Assembly (NCBI GenBank): GCA_016196065.1
Contig: JACPYL010000012.1
Coordinates: forward strand, 372,001-436,000
Origin: Acidobacteriota bacterium
Lineage (GTDB): Bacteria > Acidobacteriota > Terriglobia > Terriglobales > Acidobacteriaceae
Reading direction: 5' to 3'
Length of the DNA: 64,000 nucleotides
Shown piece by piece: positions 18,108 to 27,158 of the stretch; within the stretch, counting starts at the first letter, position 1, and every line of letters begins with the position of its first letter. The position numbers and the translations under genes are program-made. The notes below the pieces were generated by a model. It did no database searches. It was not told the origin of the DNA and worked only from the letters and a program-made list of their open reading frames with translations.

Positions 18108-18581
18108 CTACTCCAGCGCTTCCGGTTCAATCGAAATATTTTTCTCGCCCTTCTGGCGTTTCTCCCAATATTTCTTGACCCAGGCTTCGTAGCTCTTACC
18201 GGCGGCGGTGTCGCGGCCGGTGAAGGAGAGGCCTGCGATTTCGGAGTAGGGGATGGACGGGCGCTGGTTGCTCTCGGCAAGCATCAAGCGGACTACTGAG
18301 TTGTCGAGCGCTGGGCCGACGCGGCGGTCGAAGAGGTAGCCGGTGATCTGGGATCCGTCTTTACGCGACACGGTTATGTCGCCGCGGTAGTCAAAGGCTT
18401 TTTCGATCACGGCGCGGATGTCGGCTTCGGTGGCTAGTTCGGGAATCCAGCCTTGCAGGTTTTCGCGCTCGAATCCGGGAACTACTTCTAACTCGTCGCC
18501 TGATTTCGCAACAACGGGCAGACTGGGCGGCGGCGCTGTGTGCGGTAGTGCCGGGTCGTGGCCATGTTCGCGCCCGCTCAT
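18108..18581 (-). CDS. Uncharacterised protein translationally coupled to hpnH
   Basis: The 157-residue soluble protein has a proline-rich start, then [21 protein letters not shown]-like text ([20 protein letters not shown] near 48-67), a hairpin block [20 protein letters not shown], and [20 protein letters not shown] near 110-130. It ends in a charged tail. The middle looks like an Sm/PRC-barrel-type small beta domain, but I do not recognise a named family. Its ATG overlaps the hpnH stop by 4 bp (ATGA), so the two are translated together and may act in the same hopanoid step or its regulation. No membrane segment. Confidence 0.78.
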   Translation of the reverse strand: MSGREHGHDPALPHTAPPPSLPVVAKSGDELEVVPGFERENLQGWIPELATEADIRAVIEKAFDYRGDITVSRKDGSQITGYLFDRRVGPALDNSVVRLMLAESNQRPSIPYSEIAGLSFTGRDTAAGKSYEAWVKKYWEKRQKGEKNISIEPEALE

Positions 18582-19705
18582 GCGCGGCTTTCTTCGGCGA
18601 CGGTTTCAGACGACGCTTCGATCTGCACCAGCGGATTGTAGGAGTAGACCGGGCGCACTTCCTGGTCGAGATCCTTCATCGCGTTTTTATCTGGATAGAG
18701 CGAGAACGTGGCTTTCACGGTGTCGGCGAATCCGCGCAGCGATCCGAATGTGTCGTTGACCGACGAAGGTTCGTAACCGCAATGCACCATGCAATTCGCG
18801 CACTGAGGATTGCCCGACTGCGTGCCGTAGCCGTCCCAGTCAGTGGTTTCGAGCAACTCTTTGTAGGACTCCGCGTAGCCATCCTGGAGCAGGTAGCAGG
18901 GCTTCTGCCATCCGAACAAATTGTAAGTCGGCATGCCCCACGGGGTGCAGTTGTAGCTGCGCTTGCCCATCAGGTATTCGAGGAAGAGCGGCGACTGGTT
19001 AAAGCGCCAGGTCTTCTTGCGATTCGAGAGCATGGTGCGGAACAGGCGTCTAGTGCGGGCGCGTCCCATGAAATGTTTCTGGTCGGGCGCCTTGTCGTAG
19101 GAGTAACCGGGCGAGACCATCATGCTCTCGACGCCGACTTCCATCATCTCGTCGAAAAATTTGCGCACGCTGTTGGGATCTGCGCCATCAAACAAAGTCG
19201 TGTTCGTGGTCACGCGAAAGCCGGCTTTGACCGCTTCGCGGATGCCCTCGAGCGCAATTTCGAATCCGCCTTCGCGGCAGACGGAAAAGTCGTGATGCTC
19301 TTTCTGCCCGTCCATGTGGACGGAGAAACTCAGGTACTTGCTGGGCTTGAACAGGTGCAGTTTTTCCTTGAGCAGCAGCGCGTTGGTGCAGAGGTAAATG
19401 TATTTCTTGCGGGCGACCAACCCTTCCACAATCTTGTCGATCTGCGGATGCATCAGAGGCTCGCCACCAGGGATCGAGACCATCGGCGCGCCGCACTCGT
19501 CCACGGCTTTGAAGCACTCTTCCGGAGTGAGATCGCGCTTCAGAATGTGGGCCGGATACTGAATCTTGCCGCATCCCGCGCAGGCCAGATTGCAGCGGAA
19601 CAAAGGTTCCAGCATCAGGACGAGCGGATAGCGCTTGTTCCCAGCCATTTTCTGGCGAAGGACATAGGACGCAACCGTCCACATTTGGGATACGGGAACT
19701 GCCAT
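18578..19705 (-). CDS. hpnH: Radical SAM adenosyl-hopene transferase HpnH
   Basis: The 375-residue protein belongs to the radical SAM family with the cluster motif C38-x3-C42-x2-C45 in RCNLACAGC. HpnH joins a 5'-deoxyadenosyl radical to diploptene to make adenosylhopane, the first step to extended hopanoids. Typical blocks are [43 protein letters not shown] and the cysteine-rich [28 protein letters not shown] lies 4 bases before the ATG. Other hopanoid genes (shc, hpnG) are not in the window, so the pathway is split. The downstream gene overlaps by 4 bp. Confidence 0.95.
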   Translation of the reverse strand: MAVPVSQMWTVASYVLRQKMAGNKRYPLVLMLEPLFRCNLACAGCGKIQYPAHILKRDLTPEECFKAVDECGAPMVSIPGGEPLMHPQIDKIVEGLVARKKYIYLCTNALLLKEKLHLFKPSKYLSFSVHMDGQKEHHDFSVCREGGFEIALEGIREAVKAGFRVTTNTTLFDGADPNSVRKFFDEMMEVGVESMMVSPGYSYDKAPDQKHFMGRARTRRLFRTMLSNRKKTWRFNQSPLFLEYLMGKRSYNCTPWGMPTYNLFGWQKPCYLLQDGYAESYKELLETTDWDGYGTQSGNPQCANCMVHCGYEPSSVNDTFGSLRGFADTVKATFSLYPDKNAMKDLDQEVRPVYSYNPLVQIEASSETVAEESRA

Positions 19706-19822
19706 TCACCCCTCCGGATCGTCCTTCCATGATACCGGATTCAGCCGCGAAACGGGCCGATTCTGCCGTATCGGATTGATGACATTAGCGGCTCCCAGGG
19801 GGACGGGTTTTGTCGACGGGAC

Positions 19823-20329
19823 CTACTTGGAGCGCGCAGGAGTTTTGTATTGGGTTCGGAGGTGAGCTTCCTTTTCGAGGGTGGAGACAGCAATCTGCGT
19901 CTCGCGAATCATCAGCACGCATCCCCAAGCCAAGCCCAGCACCGCTGACGCACCAGTGAATACCGCAAGGGCCGCTCCCAGCTCAAAGAGCGGAGTCTGA
20001 CTGTAGAACGCGGCGATGGCGCCGCCCACCGAAACCAGTGCCGATGCGGCGAACAAACCCAGCCCGGCGTAAAAGAGGCGCAACGCCTTAAGCAGCAGTT
20101 GCGAGCGGGTGTGCAATGCCGCCAGTTGATCCGCCCAGTCCTTGTAGCGAAGGCTTTCCGGTTCGAGGGCGGACATTTCTGCTGCCACAACGCGCGTGCG
20201 ATCGACGACTCGCGCCAGGCGGTTGCTGGTTCCCAGGGCTAGCACGGAAGAAGCGTTGGTCAGGATCGCCGGAGCGACCACCGCCGTCAGGACTCCGAAC
20301 GGATTGCCGGCGATGGATGTAACCTGCAA
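19823..20329 (-). CDS. DUF2721 family membrane protein
   Basis: The 168-residue protein begins with a hydrophobic stretch (FGVLTAVVAPAILTNASSVLAL), then the DUF2721 signature NRLARVVDRTRVV, a helical linker and two more membrane spans (about 80-108 and 113-137). The family is of unknown function and lies in the inner membrane. The start is TTG at 20329, with GAGG 8-9 bases upstream. It sits alone between hpnH and carD on the same strand. Confidence 0.82.
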   Translation of the reverse strand: MQVTSIAGNPFGVLTAVVAPAILTNASSVLALGTSNRLARVVDRTRVVAAEMSALEPESLRYKDWADQLAALHTRSQLLLKALRLFYAGLGLFAASALVSVGGAIAAFYSQTPLFELGAALAVFTGASAVLGLAWGCVLMIRETQIAVSTLEKEAHLRTQYKTPARSK

Positions 20330-20431
20330 AGTCGCGCCTCTCGGTGGTTATTCTAAACGTCCGGGAGGGGATGTCCAGTTTGGGTGTCCAACCCCCGGGC
20401 CGCGACTCCATTCACCTGAGATTCTGGGCTC

Positions 20432-20462
20432 AAAAAGGAAACGCGCCCCGAATAGGGCGCGT
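20432..20462 (-). terminator. Rho-independent terminator of carD
   Basis: On the minus strand ACGCGCCC pairs with GGGCGCGT over a 6-base loop and is followed by TTTCCTTTTT. It lies about 28 bases past the carD stop and is a good intrinsic terminator. Confidence 0.8.
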
Positions 20463-20489
20463 GTATGAAGTCGTGGTAGTTGTGAAATG

Positions 20490-21023
20490 CTACGAAGCCA
20501 ACTCCGCCAGCTCCGGGAAGCGGAGGTTACACTTCGTGAGCGCCTTGGCGAGAACCTGTTCGACCTCTACCTCGTCGCAGGCCTTCGAAATAGCCAGTTC
20601 GCTGACCAGCAAATAGCGGGCTCGTTCCAGCATCTTCTTTTCCCGAAATGAAAGCGACTTGGTCTGGCCGAGCATCAGAAGGCTCTTCAGGACTGTTGCC
20701 ACGTCCAAGAGGAACCCGGTGCGCATTCGCTCCGAGTTTTCCTTGAAGCGGTCTTTCCAGTCCAAGGCGCTGGCCACTTCGATCAACGACAGATAGTCGA
20801 CGATTTTCTGGACTTCGCCGTTCCGGATCACCGGGCGCAACCCGACGCTGGTGACATTGTGGAATGGCACCATCACCTTGAGACTGCTGGACTTAATCTT
20901 CAGGAGATAGAACTTCTCGACCGTGAGCCCGATCGTCCGACTGCTGATTTGCTCAATAATACCGACACCGTGATTAGGGTAAACAACACTATCGCCGATG
21001 TGGAAAACGCGGTCGCCATTCAT
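20490..21023 (-). CDS. carD: CarD family RNA polymerase-binding regulator
   Basis: From the ATG at 21023 the protein has 177 residues. The N-terminal CarD/TRCF interaction domain is clear: FHIGDSVVYPNHGVGIIEQI, YLLKIKSSSLKVMVPFHN. The C-terminal helical half (DWKDRFKENSERMRTG, SLSFREKKMLERARYLLVSEL) binds upstream DNA at promoters. CarD proteins stabilise open complexes at rRNA and other promoters. A GTG 18 bases upstream is also in frame; the ATG is preferred because GTGAGG lies 9 bases before it. It is divergent from greA, so two RNA polymerase-binding factors are encoded side by side. Confidence 0.93.
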   Translation of the reverse strand: MNGDRVFHIGDSVVYPNHGVGIIEQISSRTIGLTVEKFYLLKIKSSSLKVMVPFHNVTSVGLRPVIRNGEVQKIVDYLSLIEVASALDWKDRFKENSERMRTGFLLDVATVLKSLLMLGQTKSLSFREKKMLERARYLLVSELAISKACDEVEVEQVLAKALTKCNLRFPELAELAS

Positions 21024-21241
21024 GGAGGGAAACCTCACCAAGGGGCGTGCGGGAACCCCTTCAGTCTAGCTGAGCAGGTCTCCAAAGGCAATGCAGTTAA
21101 GGGTTTCGTGCCGAAAGGCCGTCAGCGGACTAACAAATTCCGGCACTCCGCGTTGTAAGTCATTTCCGATGATGGGTTTGCACAATTCGAGGGGCAGTTA
21201 GCGGAGGGCTCGATTGCGCCCACTGCTTCCCGTCCGAGGGT

Positions 21242-21247
21242 TATAAT
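21242..21247 (+). promoter_or_regulatory. -10 box of greA, near-leaderless
   Basis: A perfect TATAAT lies 10 bases before the ATG at 21258 and overlaps an upstream in-frame ATG at 21246, which argues against the latter as start. Transcription would begin within a few bases of the 21258 ATG. A convincing -35 is not seen. Confidence 0.5.
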
Positions 21248-21257
21248 GCTCGGGAAC

Positions 21258-21749
21258 ATGACGGAACACATCAAAAAGAAGCTCAAGGATGAATTGGAGA
21301 TCCTGGAGCACGAACTGTCTTACGACATCCCCAAAGAGCTGAAAAAAGCAGTAGCCATGGGAGATCTCAGTGAGAACGCCGAGTACCACATGGCGAAGCA
21401 GCGCCAGGAGTACCTGAAGGCGCGTATCCGTCAACTCGGCAAGCGGCTGGCCGACCTGTCGATGATCAACATGAACAACATTCCCCGGGACAGGGTGGGC
21501 CTCGGTTCCACGGTGACGGTTTTCGACAGCACTAAGGATGAAGAAATGGTCTACTCGCTGGTGACCAGCGAAGAATCCGACGTAGCCGCGGGGAAGATTT
21601 CGACGACTTCTCCCATTGGCCGCTGCCTGCTCAATAAGAAAGTCGGCGACACCACGCAAGTCGTTTCGCCGAACGGCAATCGCGAACTGGAGATCCTGAA
21701 GCTGTCGACCATCCACGACCTGGCGGAAGCCGAGGCGGGACCGCAATGA
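21258..21749 (+). CDS. greA: Transcription elongation factor GreA
   Basis: The 163-residue protein has the N-terminal coiled coil with the acidic tip GDLSENAEYHMAKQRQ (about 34-50) that enters the RNA polymerase secondary channel to trigger cleavage of backtracked RNA. The C-terminal FKBP-like domain follows (GSTVTVFDSTKDEEMVYSLV, ISTTSPIGRCLLNKKVGD). ATG 21246 is in frame but lies inside a TATAAT box, so 21258 is chosen. Its stop overlaps the next gene by 4 bp (ATGA). It is divergent from carD. Confidence 0.94.
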   Translation: MTEHIKKKLKDELEILEHELSYDIPKELKKAVAMGDLSENAEYHMAKQRQEYLKARIRQLGKRLADLSMINMNNIPRDRVGLGSTVTVFDSTKDEEMVYSLVTSEESDVAAGKISTTSPIGRCLLNKKVGDTTQVVSPNGNRELEILKLSTIHDLAEAEAGPQ

Positions 21750-22381
21750 GTTGGACCAACGGAGTCGGTCGGGTCTGCGGCGTGTTACTCGATGCCATCG
21801 TTCGATTCCTGGCTCTCACTCGCATCAATCCCAACATCCTCACGCTGATGGGTCTCGCGGTGAATACCTACGCCGCGTTTCTTTTTGGATACGCCAATGG
21901 CGAAAACCAGCGGCGATTATTTTTCTATGCGGGATTGGTCATCATCGGGTCGGGCTTCTTCGATCTCGTCGATGGCCGGGTTGCGCGAGCGTCCAATCAA
22001 GTCACGCGATTCGGCGGCTTCTTCGATTCGGTCGTCGATCGCTACAGTGACGCATCGCTATTCTTCGGACTCCTCGTCTTCTACGCCCGCGGCAATCGCT
22101 TTTTTTATGTTGTGCTCACCGCCCTGGTGATGATCAGCGCGATCATGGTGAGTTATACGCGCGCCCGGGCCGAGTCCTTGATTGGCACGTGCCGCGTGGG
22201 ATTCATGGAGCGCCCCGAGCGCCTCGTGCTCCTGATCATCGGCGCGCTTTTCAGTCCGGTGATGGCGCCGGTGCTCTGGGTTCTTGCCGTATTGTCCACG
22301 ATCACCGTGATCCACCGCATTCTCTACACCTGGCAGCGGACGCGGGAGATGGAAGCGTCACCCGCAGGCCGAGCTGCGTAA
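21746..22381 (+). CDS. CDP-alcohol phosphatidyltransferase family membrane enzyme
   Basis: The 211-residue membrane protein has the complete catalytic signature D-G-x2-A-R-x8-G-x3-D-x3-D at residues 76-98 (DGRVAR...GGFFDSVVD), with an extra Asp at 73. Four to six hydrophobic helices surround it. Such enzymes join a CDP-activated lipid to an alcohol. The sequence around NPNILTLMGLAVN and RARAESLIGTCRVGFMERPER is like the inositol-phosphate/archaetidylinositol branch rather than PgsA, so the acceptor may be inositol phosphate; this is inference. It is coupled to greA by a 4-bp overlap. Confidence 0.87.
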   Translation: MSWTNGVGRVCGVLLDAIVRFLALTRINPNILTLMGLAVNTYAAFLFGYANGENQRRLFFYAGLVIIGSGFFDLVDGRVARASNQVTRFGGFFDSVVDRYSDASLFFGLLVFYARGNRFFYVVLTALVMISAIMVSYTRARAESLIGTCRVGFMERPERLVLLIIGALFSPVMAPVLWVLAVLSTITVIHRILYTWQRTREMEASPAGRAA

Positions 22382-22393
22382 CATTGCATGAGT

Positions 22394-22443
22394 GTGGGGA
22401 CGGGTCTTCGACCCGTCCGGACAGGTCGAAGACCTGCCCCCAC
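22394..22443. repeat. Cloverleaf-like nested palindrome
   Basis: Outer arms GTGGGG and CCCCAC enclose two internal hairpins: GGACGGGTC with GACCCGTCC over TTC (22398-22418), and CAGGTC with GACCTG over GAA (22422-22436). A longer close relative is at 41368-41448. It lies between two same-strand genes and has no U-tract. Confidence 0.75.
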
Positions 22444-22532
22444 ATCCCCTCCCTCTCATCATTCTTAGACCTGACAGTTCTGCCAAGGTCGGATGCTAGA
22501 CTAGTCCCCGCATCTTCCCTCAAGGACTAAGT

Positions 22533-23450
22533 TTGCCAACCAATCCTGTTCTCGTCGTGCACGGCGGCGCGTGGGCAATGCCCGATGATGTTGTCGAAGC
22601 TCATCTCACGGGCGTCCGCAATGCCGCAGCAGCAGGATGGAGCGTCCTCGAGCGCGGCGGCTCATCGCTGGATGCGGTCGAAGCTGCGGTCGTGGTCATG
22701 GAAGACGACGAGACGTTTGACGCTGGACGCGGTAGCTTCCTGAATCGCGACGGGAAGGTGCAACTCGACGCCCTCATCATGGACGGCGGCACTCTGCGTA
22801 CCGGCGGCGTCGGTTGCGTCGAGCGAATCGCGAATCCTGTACGCGCCGCCCGCAAAATTTTGAGCGAGAGCCCGCATGTGTATTTCGTGGGCGAAGGCGC
22901 AGAGCGCTTCGCCGCCGAGCACGGTATCGGGTTGTGTAAGAACGAAGACCTGATCATTCCGCGTGAAGTCGAGCGGCTTCGGGAATATCTGGCGCAAGGC
23001 GAAAACCACGGCAACGATCTTTTTGCTCCCGCCATCTCGCATGACACGGTAGGAGCAGTTGCCCTCGACCGTGATGGCAACATCGCCGCCGCGACATCCA
23101 CCGGCGGGATTCTCGCGAAAGCCCCCGGGCGACTCGGCGATTCTTCGCTGATCGGCTGCGGCTGCTACGCCAACAACGAAAGCGCAGCAGCGTCGACCAC
23201 CGGATGGGGTGAGCCCATCATGAAACTCGTCCTCGCCAAGTGGGCCGCCGACCGCGTCGAATCCGGCAGCATGCCGGAGTGGGTCGCGCAGGAAGCAATG
23301 AATTATCTGAAGCAGCGCGTCAACGGCCATGGCGGTATGATTCTGCTGGATGCCCAAGGCAGATTCGGCATCGCGCATAACACTCCCCGGATGGCCTGGG
23401 CGGTGCGGACGGCAGAAAAAGACGAATCAGGAATTCACCGCAATCAGTAG
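22533..23450 (+). CDS. Isoaspartyl peptidase / L-asparaginase (plant type, Ntn hydrolase)
   Basis: The 305-residue protein is a threonine-type N-terminal nucleophile hydrolase. It begins VLVVHGGAWAM, has the GGSSLDAVEAAV and FDAGRGSFLNRDG blocks, and the autoprocessing site HDTVGAVALD, where Thr172 becomes the nucleophile after cleavage. ATSTGGILAK and GDSSLIGCGCYANN complete the active site. It removes isoaspartyl residues from peptides and may hydrolyse asparagine. The start is TTG at 22533, with AAGGA 7 bases before it. No signal peptide. Confidence 0.93.
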   Translation: MPTNPVLVVHGGAWAMPDDVVEAHLTGVRNAAAAGWSVLERGGSSLDAVEAAVVVMEDDETFDAGRGSFLNRDGKVQLDALIMDGGTLRTGGVGCVERIANPVRAARKILSESPHVYFVGEGAERFAAEHGIGLCKNEDLIIPREVERLREYLAQGENHGNDLFAPAISHDTVGAVALDRDGNIAAATSTGGILAKAPGRLGDSSLIGCGCYANNESAAASTTGWGEPIMKLVLAKWAADRVESGSMPEWVAQEAMNYLKQRVNGHGGMILLDAQGRFGIAHNTPRMAWAVRTAEKDESGIHRNQ

Positions 23451-23490
23451 GACTCTCCCGGTGGGCGAGTATTTTCAGCCCATGTCGTAG

Positions 23491-24234
23491 CTACTTGATT
23501 TTCCTTCCCGCCGCTATTTGGCCGTCGGCATAGTGGTAGACGTAGCCCGTGACATGGCCGTTCTTGTCTCGCACAAAGGTCGTCCAGCCGAGATCCTCAC
23601 GCTCGAAGAACGTATCCTTACCCATGGGGAACGCCTCGATCTTGTCGCCTTTCCATTCGTCGATCAGGTGATCGCCCTCGACGGAGTAGGTGACGATGAA
23701 CCCCGGGCGAAAATGCTCGTATTCACCCGCATAGTCCTTAAACGTCTTGGGGTCAGCGCTTACAGGCTCTCGGTGGCTGATCGGCAAGAGGCTGTCGTGG
23801 GCGGCGATCGCCACCCAGGCGCTATTCTTCTTCTGAAAAACCTCCGTGCGGCGAAGTTCGAAGATTAGCTTCCCGCTGTCGAAGCCCTCCTCGGCCAAGG
23901 ACAGCCGATAGTTCACCATCGCTGTGTCCCCATTTACCCGCACACGGACGTCGTGCACATTCGTTCGCTGATCAGCTTTGGGTGGATGGGTCAAAACGCG
24001 GTTAAGAAGCCCGGCCTTTGTCATGAGGATGCCGTCGTCGGTGGCGCCGAAAAAATCGTCCGCGGTGAGGCGGGCAAACGCGTCGAGATCGCGTTGGTTG
24101 TAAGCACTCAGCCAGGCCTGGCTCACCTTCCATACTTCCTGCTGCGCCGGCGTGAGCCCCGGAGAATCGGAAGCGAAGGTAGCACTCGTGACTAGCACCA
24201 TGACTCCCAGAAACACAGTGCATCGGCGACTCAT
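23491..24234 (-). CDS. Secreted NTF2-like (DUF4440/SnoaL-type) protein
   Basis: The 247-residue protein has a signal peptide (RRCTVFLGVMVLVTSATFAS) and an N-terminal NTF2-like domain of the DUF4440 type (VWKVSQAWLSAYNQRDLDAFARLTADDFFGA, about 34-145). A second half follows (KTFKDYAGEYEHFRPGFIVTYSVEGDHLIDEW) that looks like the DUF3471-type beta domain often attached to serine hydrolases. GGAGG lies 8 bases before the ATG. It ends a run of four same-strand secreted-protein genes. Function unknown. Confidence 0.8.
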   Translation of the reverse strand: MSRRCTVFLGVMVLVTSATFASDSPGLTPAQQEVWKVSQAWLSAYNQRDLDAFARLTADDFFGATDDGILMTKAGLLNRVLTHPPKADQRTNVHDVRVRVNGDTAMVNYRLSLAEEGFDSGKLIFELRRTEVFQKKNSAWVAIAAHDSLLPISHREPVSADPKTFKDYAGEYEHFRPGFIVTYSVEGDHLIDEWKGDKIEAFPMGKDTFFEREDLGWTTFVRDKNGHVTGYVYHYADGQIAAGRKIK

Positions 24235-24273
24235 GTGCGATTCCTCCTTGAAACCCTTGCGCCTTCCTTCTAC

Positions 24274-25227
24274 CTACTTCTTGGTCAGCAGTTCTGCGGG
24301 AATCGGGTTCCCCGGGCGTTCCTGATCCCACACTACCGAGGTAATCCACCAGCGCTTGCCGTCGTTGTAGAGCTGGTAGTTGGCCACTCCGCGTTCCACC
24401 AATTTTGATTCTTCCAGTCCCTCGAAACCGCACCGTATGGCCGCTACATTGCCATACTGGTTGGTGACACAGCCGAGCCCACGATCGACAAATCCAGTCT
24501 TCACGAGATATTCGCTGGCTGCCGCAGCGTACTCTTCACGGTTCCAACGGACGATTTTGGGTTGCCCCGTTGCGGCATCCACCGAGGCCGACACCAGTCG
24601 CGCCTGCGGATCCAGCAAGCTGAAGTACCGCGCCCACTGACGAGGCGTGCCGGGCGGACCCGACAGGGCTTCGTAGCTGGCGGCAATGATCGCGTCGAGA
24701 GTGCTCACGTCATCCGATTTCGCCGCTGCCGCTGAGCCGCTGCCGCGCGGCACCTCGCATGACATGCCGCCGATGATGTGCCAGCCTGCTGGTCCTTTCT
24801 GCCAGGTGTGCGTCGCCCGAAAAACAGTGGGTGATGTTTGATCGGCTTCCGGCCAGAAATAGTGCGTGACCGCGACGTCGCCGAATATGCCGATTGCTTC
24901 CGGCTTCGGGGCCGGCAGTGCTGGGCCGGATGCCTGCGGTTTCTGGAAATCCTCCACCACGACCGACTCAATTGCAGATTTTCGAACTGGGAGCGGTTCG
25001 TAGTCGGGCCATCCGACAAAATTCTCGTTCCACAACGCGAGGAACCGTTTCGTGTCTCTTTGTTGCTCGTAGCGGTGCATACTCTCTTCGGCAGCCCACA
25101 CTGCCTTTTGGGCCTGAGACAATGGTCGCGCTCGATTCGGCTCAGGTTGTGGTGCATCTGTTTTCGGAGACTGTCCATAGGCTGCACTGCCGAGAAAAGC
25201 TACTGCGAGAAACAAGATTCTTGTCAT
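24274..25227 (-). CDS. Secreted protein with two NTF2-like domains
   Basis: The 317-residue protein has a signal peptide ending AAYGQ. An N-terminal DUF4440-like domain (AVWAAEESMHRYEQQRDTKR..., about 38-160) is followed by a C-terminal domain (about 185-317) whose blocks GTPRQWARYFSLLDPQAR, YLVKTGFVDRGL, NYQLYNDGKRWWITSVVWD and IPAELLTKK match the C-terminal domain of the next upstream gene, a serine hydrolase. The two genes are 50 bp apart on the same strand. Domain duplication and shuffling within this cluster is the simplest reading. No catalytic motif is evident. Confidence 0.78.
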   Translation of the reverse strand: MTRILFLAVAFLGSAAYGQSPKTDAPQPEPNRARPLSQAQKAVWAAEESMHRYEQQRDTKRFLALWNENFVGWPDYEPLPVRKSAIESVVVEDFQKPQASGPALPAPKPEAIGIFGDVAVTHYFWPEADQTSPTVFRATHTWQKGPAGWHIIGGMSCEVPRGSGSAAAAKSDDVSTLDAIIAASYEALSGPPGTPRQWARYFSLLDPQARLVSASVDAATGQPKIVRWNREEYAAAASEYLVKTGFVDRGLGCVTNQYGNVAAIRCGFEGLEESKLVERGVANYQLYNDGKRWWITSVVWDQERPGNPIPAELLTKK

Positions 25228-25277
25228 GAAGGCCTCTTTTCCAATGACATCCCACAGACGGGAATAGGGTCGGTTCC

Positions 25278-26939
25278 TTACTTCTTCGGCAGCAACTCCG
25301 GGGGGATGGGGCTGATGTAGTTTTCAGCGTCCCATGTGACTGACGAAATCCACCAGCGCTTGCCGTCGTAGTAGAGCTGGTAAGTGTTGACGCCGCGGGT
25401 ATAGAGCTTTCCCGTCGATGTGAACTTGCCTTCGTAACTGCTGAAGACCGTAGCGACGTTCCCGAAGCGGTGGATTTTGTGAGCCAGTTCGTGCTCGGTG
25501 AAGCCTTCGCGTACAAAGTGCGCATCCGCCTCGTCTGCATACTCTTGCAGAGTGGGGCTCCATATCATCAGCGCACCGGTCTTCGAATCCTTGTCCACGG
25601 AAAAAGACCTTGCATTGGGGTTATAGAGGGACAGGTCGCGCGCCCACTGCCGCGGCACGCCAACTCCACCGGAAATCGATTCATAGTCAGCCTTGACGAT
25701 CGCTTCGGGACTGCTCACGTCTTCGGGCCTGGCAGCGATGACGGGTATCTGGACATGGGGTTTTGGTCGGTCTTGAGTGGAATCGCCCTCCACAGCCGCT
25801 GTGTTCGCCGGGCCAGCCGCTTTCACCGCCGGTCCACCGAGTCCGGGAATGTAGATTGCGGCCAAGTTGTCGGTCAGGCGCGTAGGCATGGCAGCTTCTT
25901 CGTCCTCGCCAAGGTTCATGAAGACGATGATGGAGAGCCGGTCGTTCACGTACCGGGCAATTCTTGTCGTGAATGCGGGGCCTACACCGTCGTGCTGAAT
26001 CAAGCGGTGTCCGTTCACTTCTCGAATGCGCCAGGCGAAACCGTAGGGATAGGTTGTGCCGTTGTTGAGTTTGACCGGCGTCCACATTTGTTCGAAGCTG
26101 GAGCGCTTGATGAGTTTCTCGGTGTAGAGCGCGGCATCCCACTTCGCCATGTCGAAAACGTTGGTGTAGAGCATGCCGTCCGCAGTTTTCCAGTCGGGTG
26201 AAATCCACGGTTCGTTTTTCCATCCTCCATTCAGCATCTGGTAGCCGCTGACGCGGTTCTTGATGATGTCATCGGGACTGATAATTCTGGTGGCAGTCAT
26301 GCCGAGCGGATCGAAGATGCGCTCCTGGACGAAGTCCAGCCAGAATTTGCCAGTCACGCGGTGAATCACGACTCCCAGAATGACGTAACCGGCATTGCAG
26401 TAGCTCCATTTTTCGCCGGCCGGAAAACGCATGGTCTGCGCAACAAAACCGCGGACCAGTTCGTCTTCCGTAAAACCGCGATGAAGATCAGCTGTCGGAT
26501 CGCCGTCTTCCCCGAAGTAATCGCGGATGCCGGACGTGTGCGTGAGCAATCGCCGGATTGTGACTTCGTTCCACAGGGCTGGCGCTTCCGGCAGGTACTT
26601 AGCGACCTTGTCGTCCAGGCCGATTTTCCCCTCTTCGACCAGCATCATCACCGCCGTCGCGGTGAATGCTTTCGCGAGAGACTCCGTATGAAGGAGCATC
26701 TCCGGCGCCATGGGAACATCCAGTTCGACATTCGCGAGGCCGTATCCGGTGGCCTTGATGATCTTTCCGTCGCGTACTACGGCCAGGCTGACGCCCGGAA
26801 TCTTCTGTTCATGCATTTGGGCGCGGACAACTTCATCGACCTTTGCCGACAACACGTCATCGCGTTGAGTTTGTGCCAGTGCCGTCACAGCCAGCCCGAG
26901 TACAACGCTGCCGACCAAAACAATTCCCGGAAGTTTCAT
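25278..26939 (-). CDS. Secreted serine hydrolase (beta-lactamase family) with NTF2-like C-terminal domain
   Basis: The 553-residue protein has a signal peptide (LPGIVLVGSVVLGLAVTALAQ) and a class C beta-lactamase/esterase domain: S87-x-x-K90 in TESLAKAF, Y180-C-N182 in the second motif and H316-D-G318 in the third. After about residue 425 a domain of about 130 residues follows (GVPRQWARDLSLYNPNAR... YDGKRWWISSVTWDAEN) that is homologous to the C-terminus of the adjacent 317-residue protein. Likely acts in the periplasm on a peptide or ester; true beta-lactam resistance is unlikely. It is the third gene of the cluster in the window. Confidence 0.87.
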   Translation of the reverse strand: MKLPGIVLVGSVVLGLAVTALAQTQRDDVLSAKVDEVVRAQMHEQKIPGVSLAVVRDGKIIKATGYGLANVELDVPMAPEMLLHTESLAKAFTATAVMMLVEEGKIGLDDKVAKYLPEAPALWNEVTIRRLLTHTSGIRDYFGEDGDPTADLHRGFTEDELVRGFVAQTMRFPAGEKWSYCNAGYVILGVVIHRVTGKFWLDFVQERIFDPLGMTATRIISPDDIIKNRVSGYQMLNGGWKNEPWISPDWKTADGMLYTNVFDMAKWDAALYTEKLIKRSSFEQMWTPVKLNNGTTYPYGFAWRIREVNGHRLIQHDGVGPAFTTRIARYVNDRLSIIVFMNLGEDEEAAMPTRLTDNLAAIYIPGLGGPAVKAAGPANTAAVEGDSTQDRPKPHVQIPVIAARPEDVSSPEAIVKADYESISGGVGVPRQWARDLSLYNPNARSFSVDKDSKTGALMIWSPTLQEYADEADAHFVREGFTEHELAHKIHRFGNVATVFSSYEGKFTSTGKLYTRGVNTYQLYYDGKRWWISSVTWDAENYISPIPPELLPKK

Positions 26940-26986
26940 AGGTCACGTGCTCCGCAAAATTAGGTAGTGTCTCTGCTGAAAGAGAC

Positions 26987-27127
26987 TCGTATCAGGGCAT
27001 GCCTTCAGGCATGCCGAAGAAACAACCGCGAACCGGCTTCAGCCGCTGCCTTGCCGCCCAACCCCAGCGGCTCAAGCCGCTTGATCTTCGTATTTGGCGG
27101 CATCGCTGAAGCGATGCCCTGATACGA
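26987..27127. repeat. 141-bp element with terminal inverted repeats and internal palindromes
   Basis: The ends TCGTATCAGGGCAT (26987-27000) and ATGCCCTGATACGA (27114-27127) are perfect inverted copies. Inside are further palindromes: GGCATGCC repeated around TTCA, a CGGCTTCAGCCG, AGCGGCTCAAGCCGCT and GCATCGCTGAAGCGATGC. It fills the gap between the two serine hydrolase genes and carries no coding potential. It looks like a non-autonomous palindromic element. Confidence 0.8.
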
Positions 27128-27158
27128 ATCGATGCTCAGACTGAGCCGCGACCCAAAA

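Noticed and set aside
18548-19732. Long open frame on the plus strand opposite hpnH
   Set aside because: It is the antisense of a clear radical SAM gene and has a His/Arg/Val-rich composition with no recognisable domain.
22394-22443. tRNA gene
   Set aside because: The cloverleaf-like fold lacks the anticodon, T-loop and acceptor consensus, and a longer palindromic relative exists at 41.4 kb.
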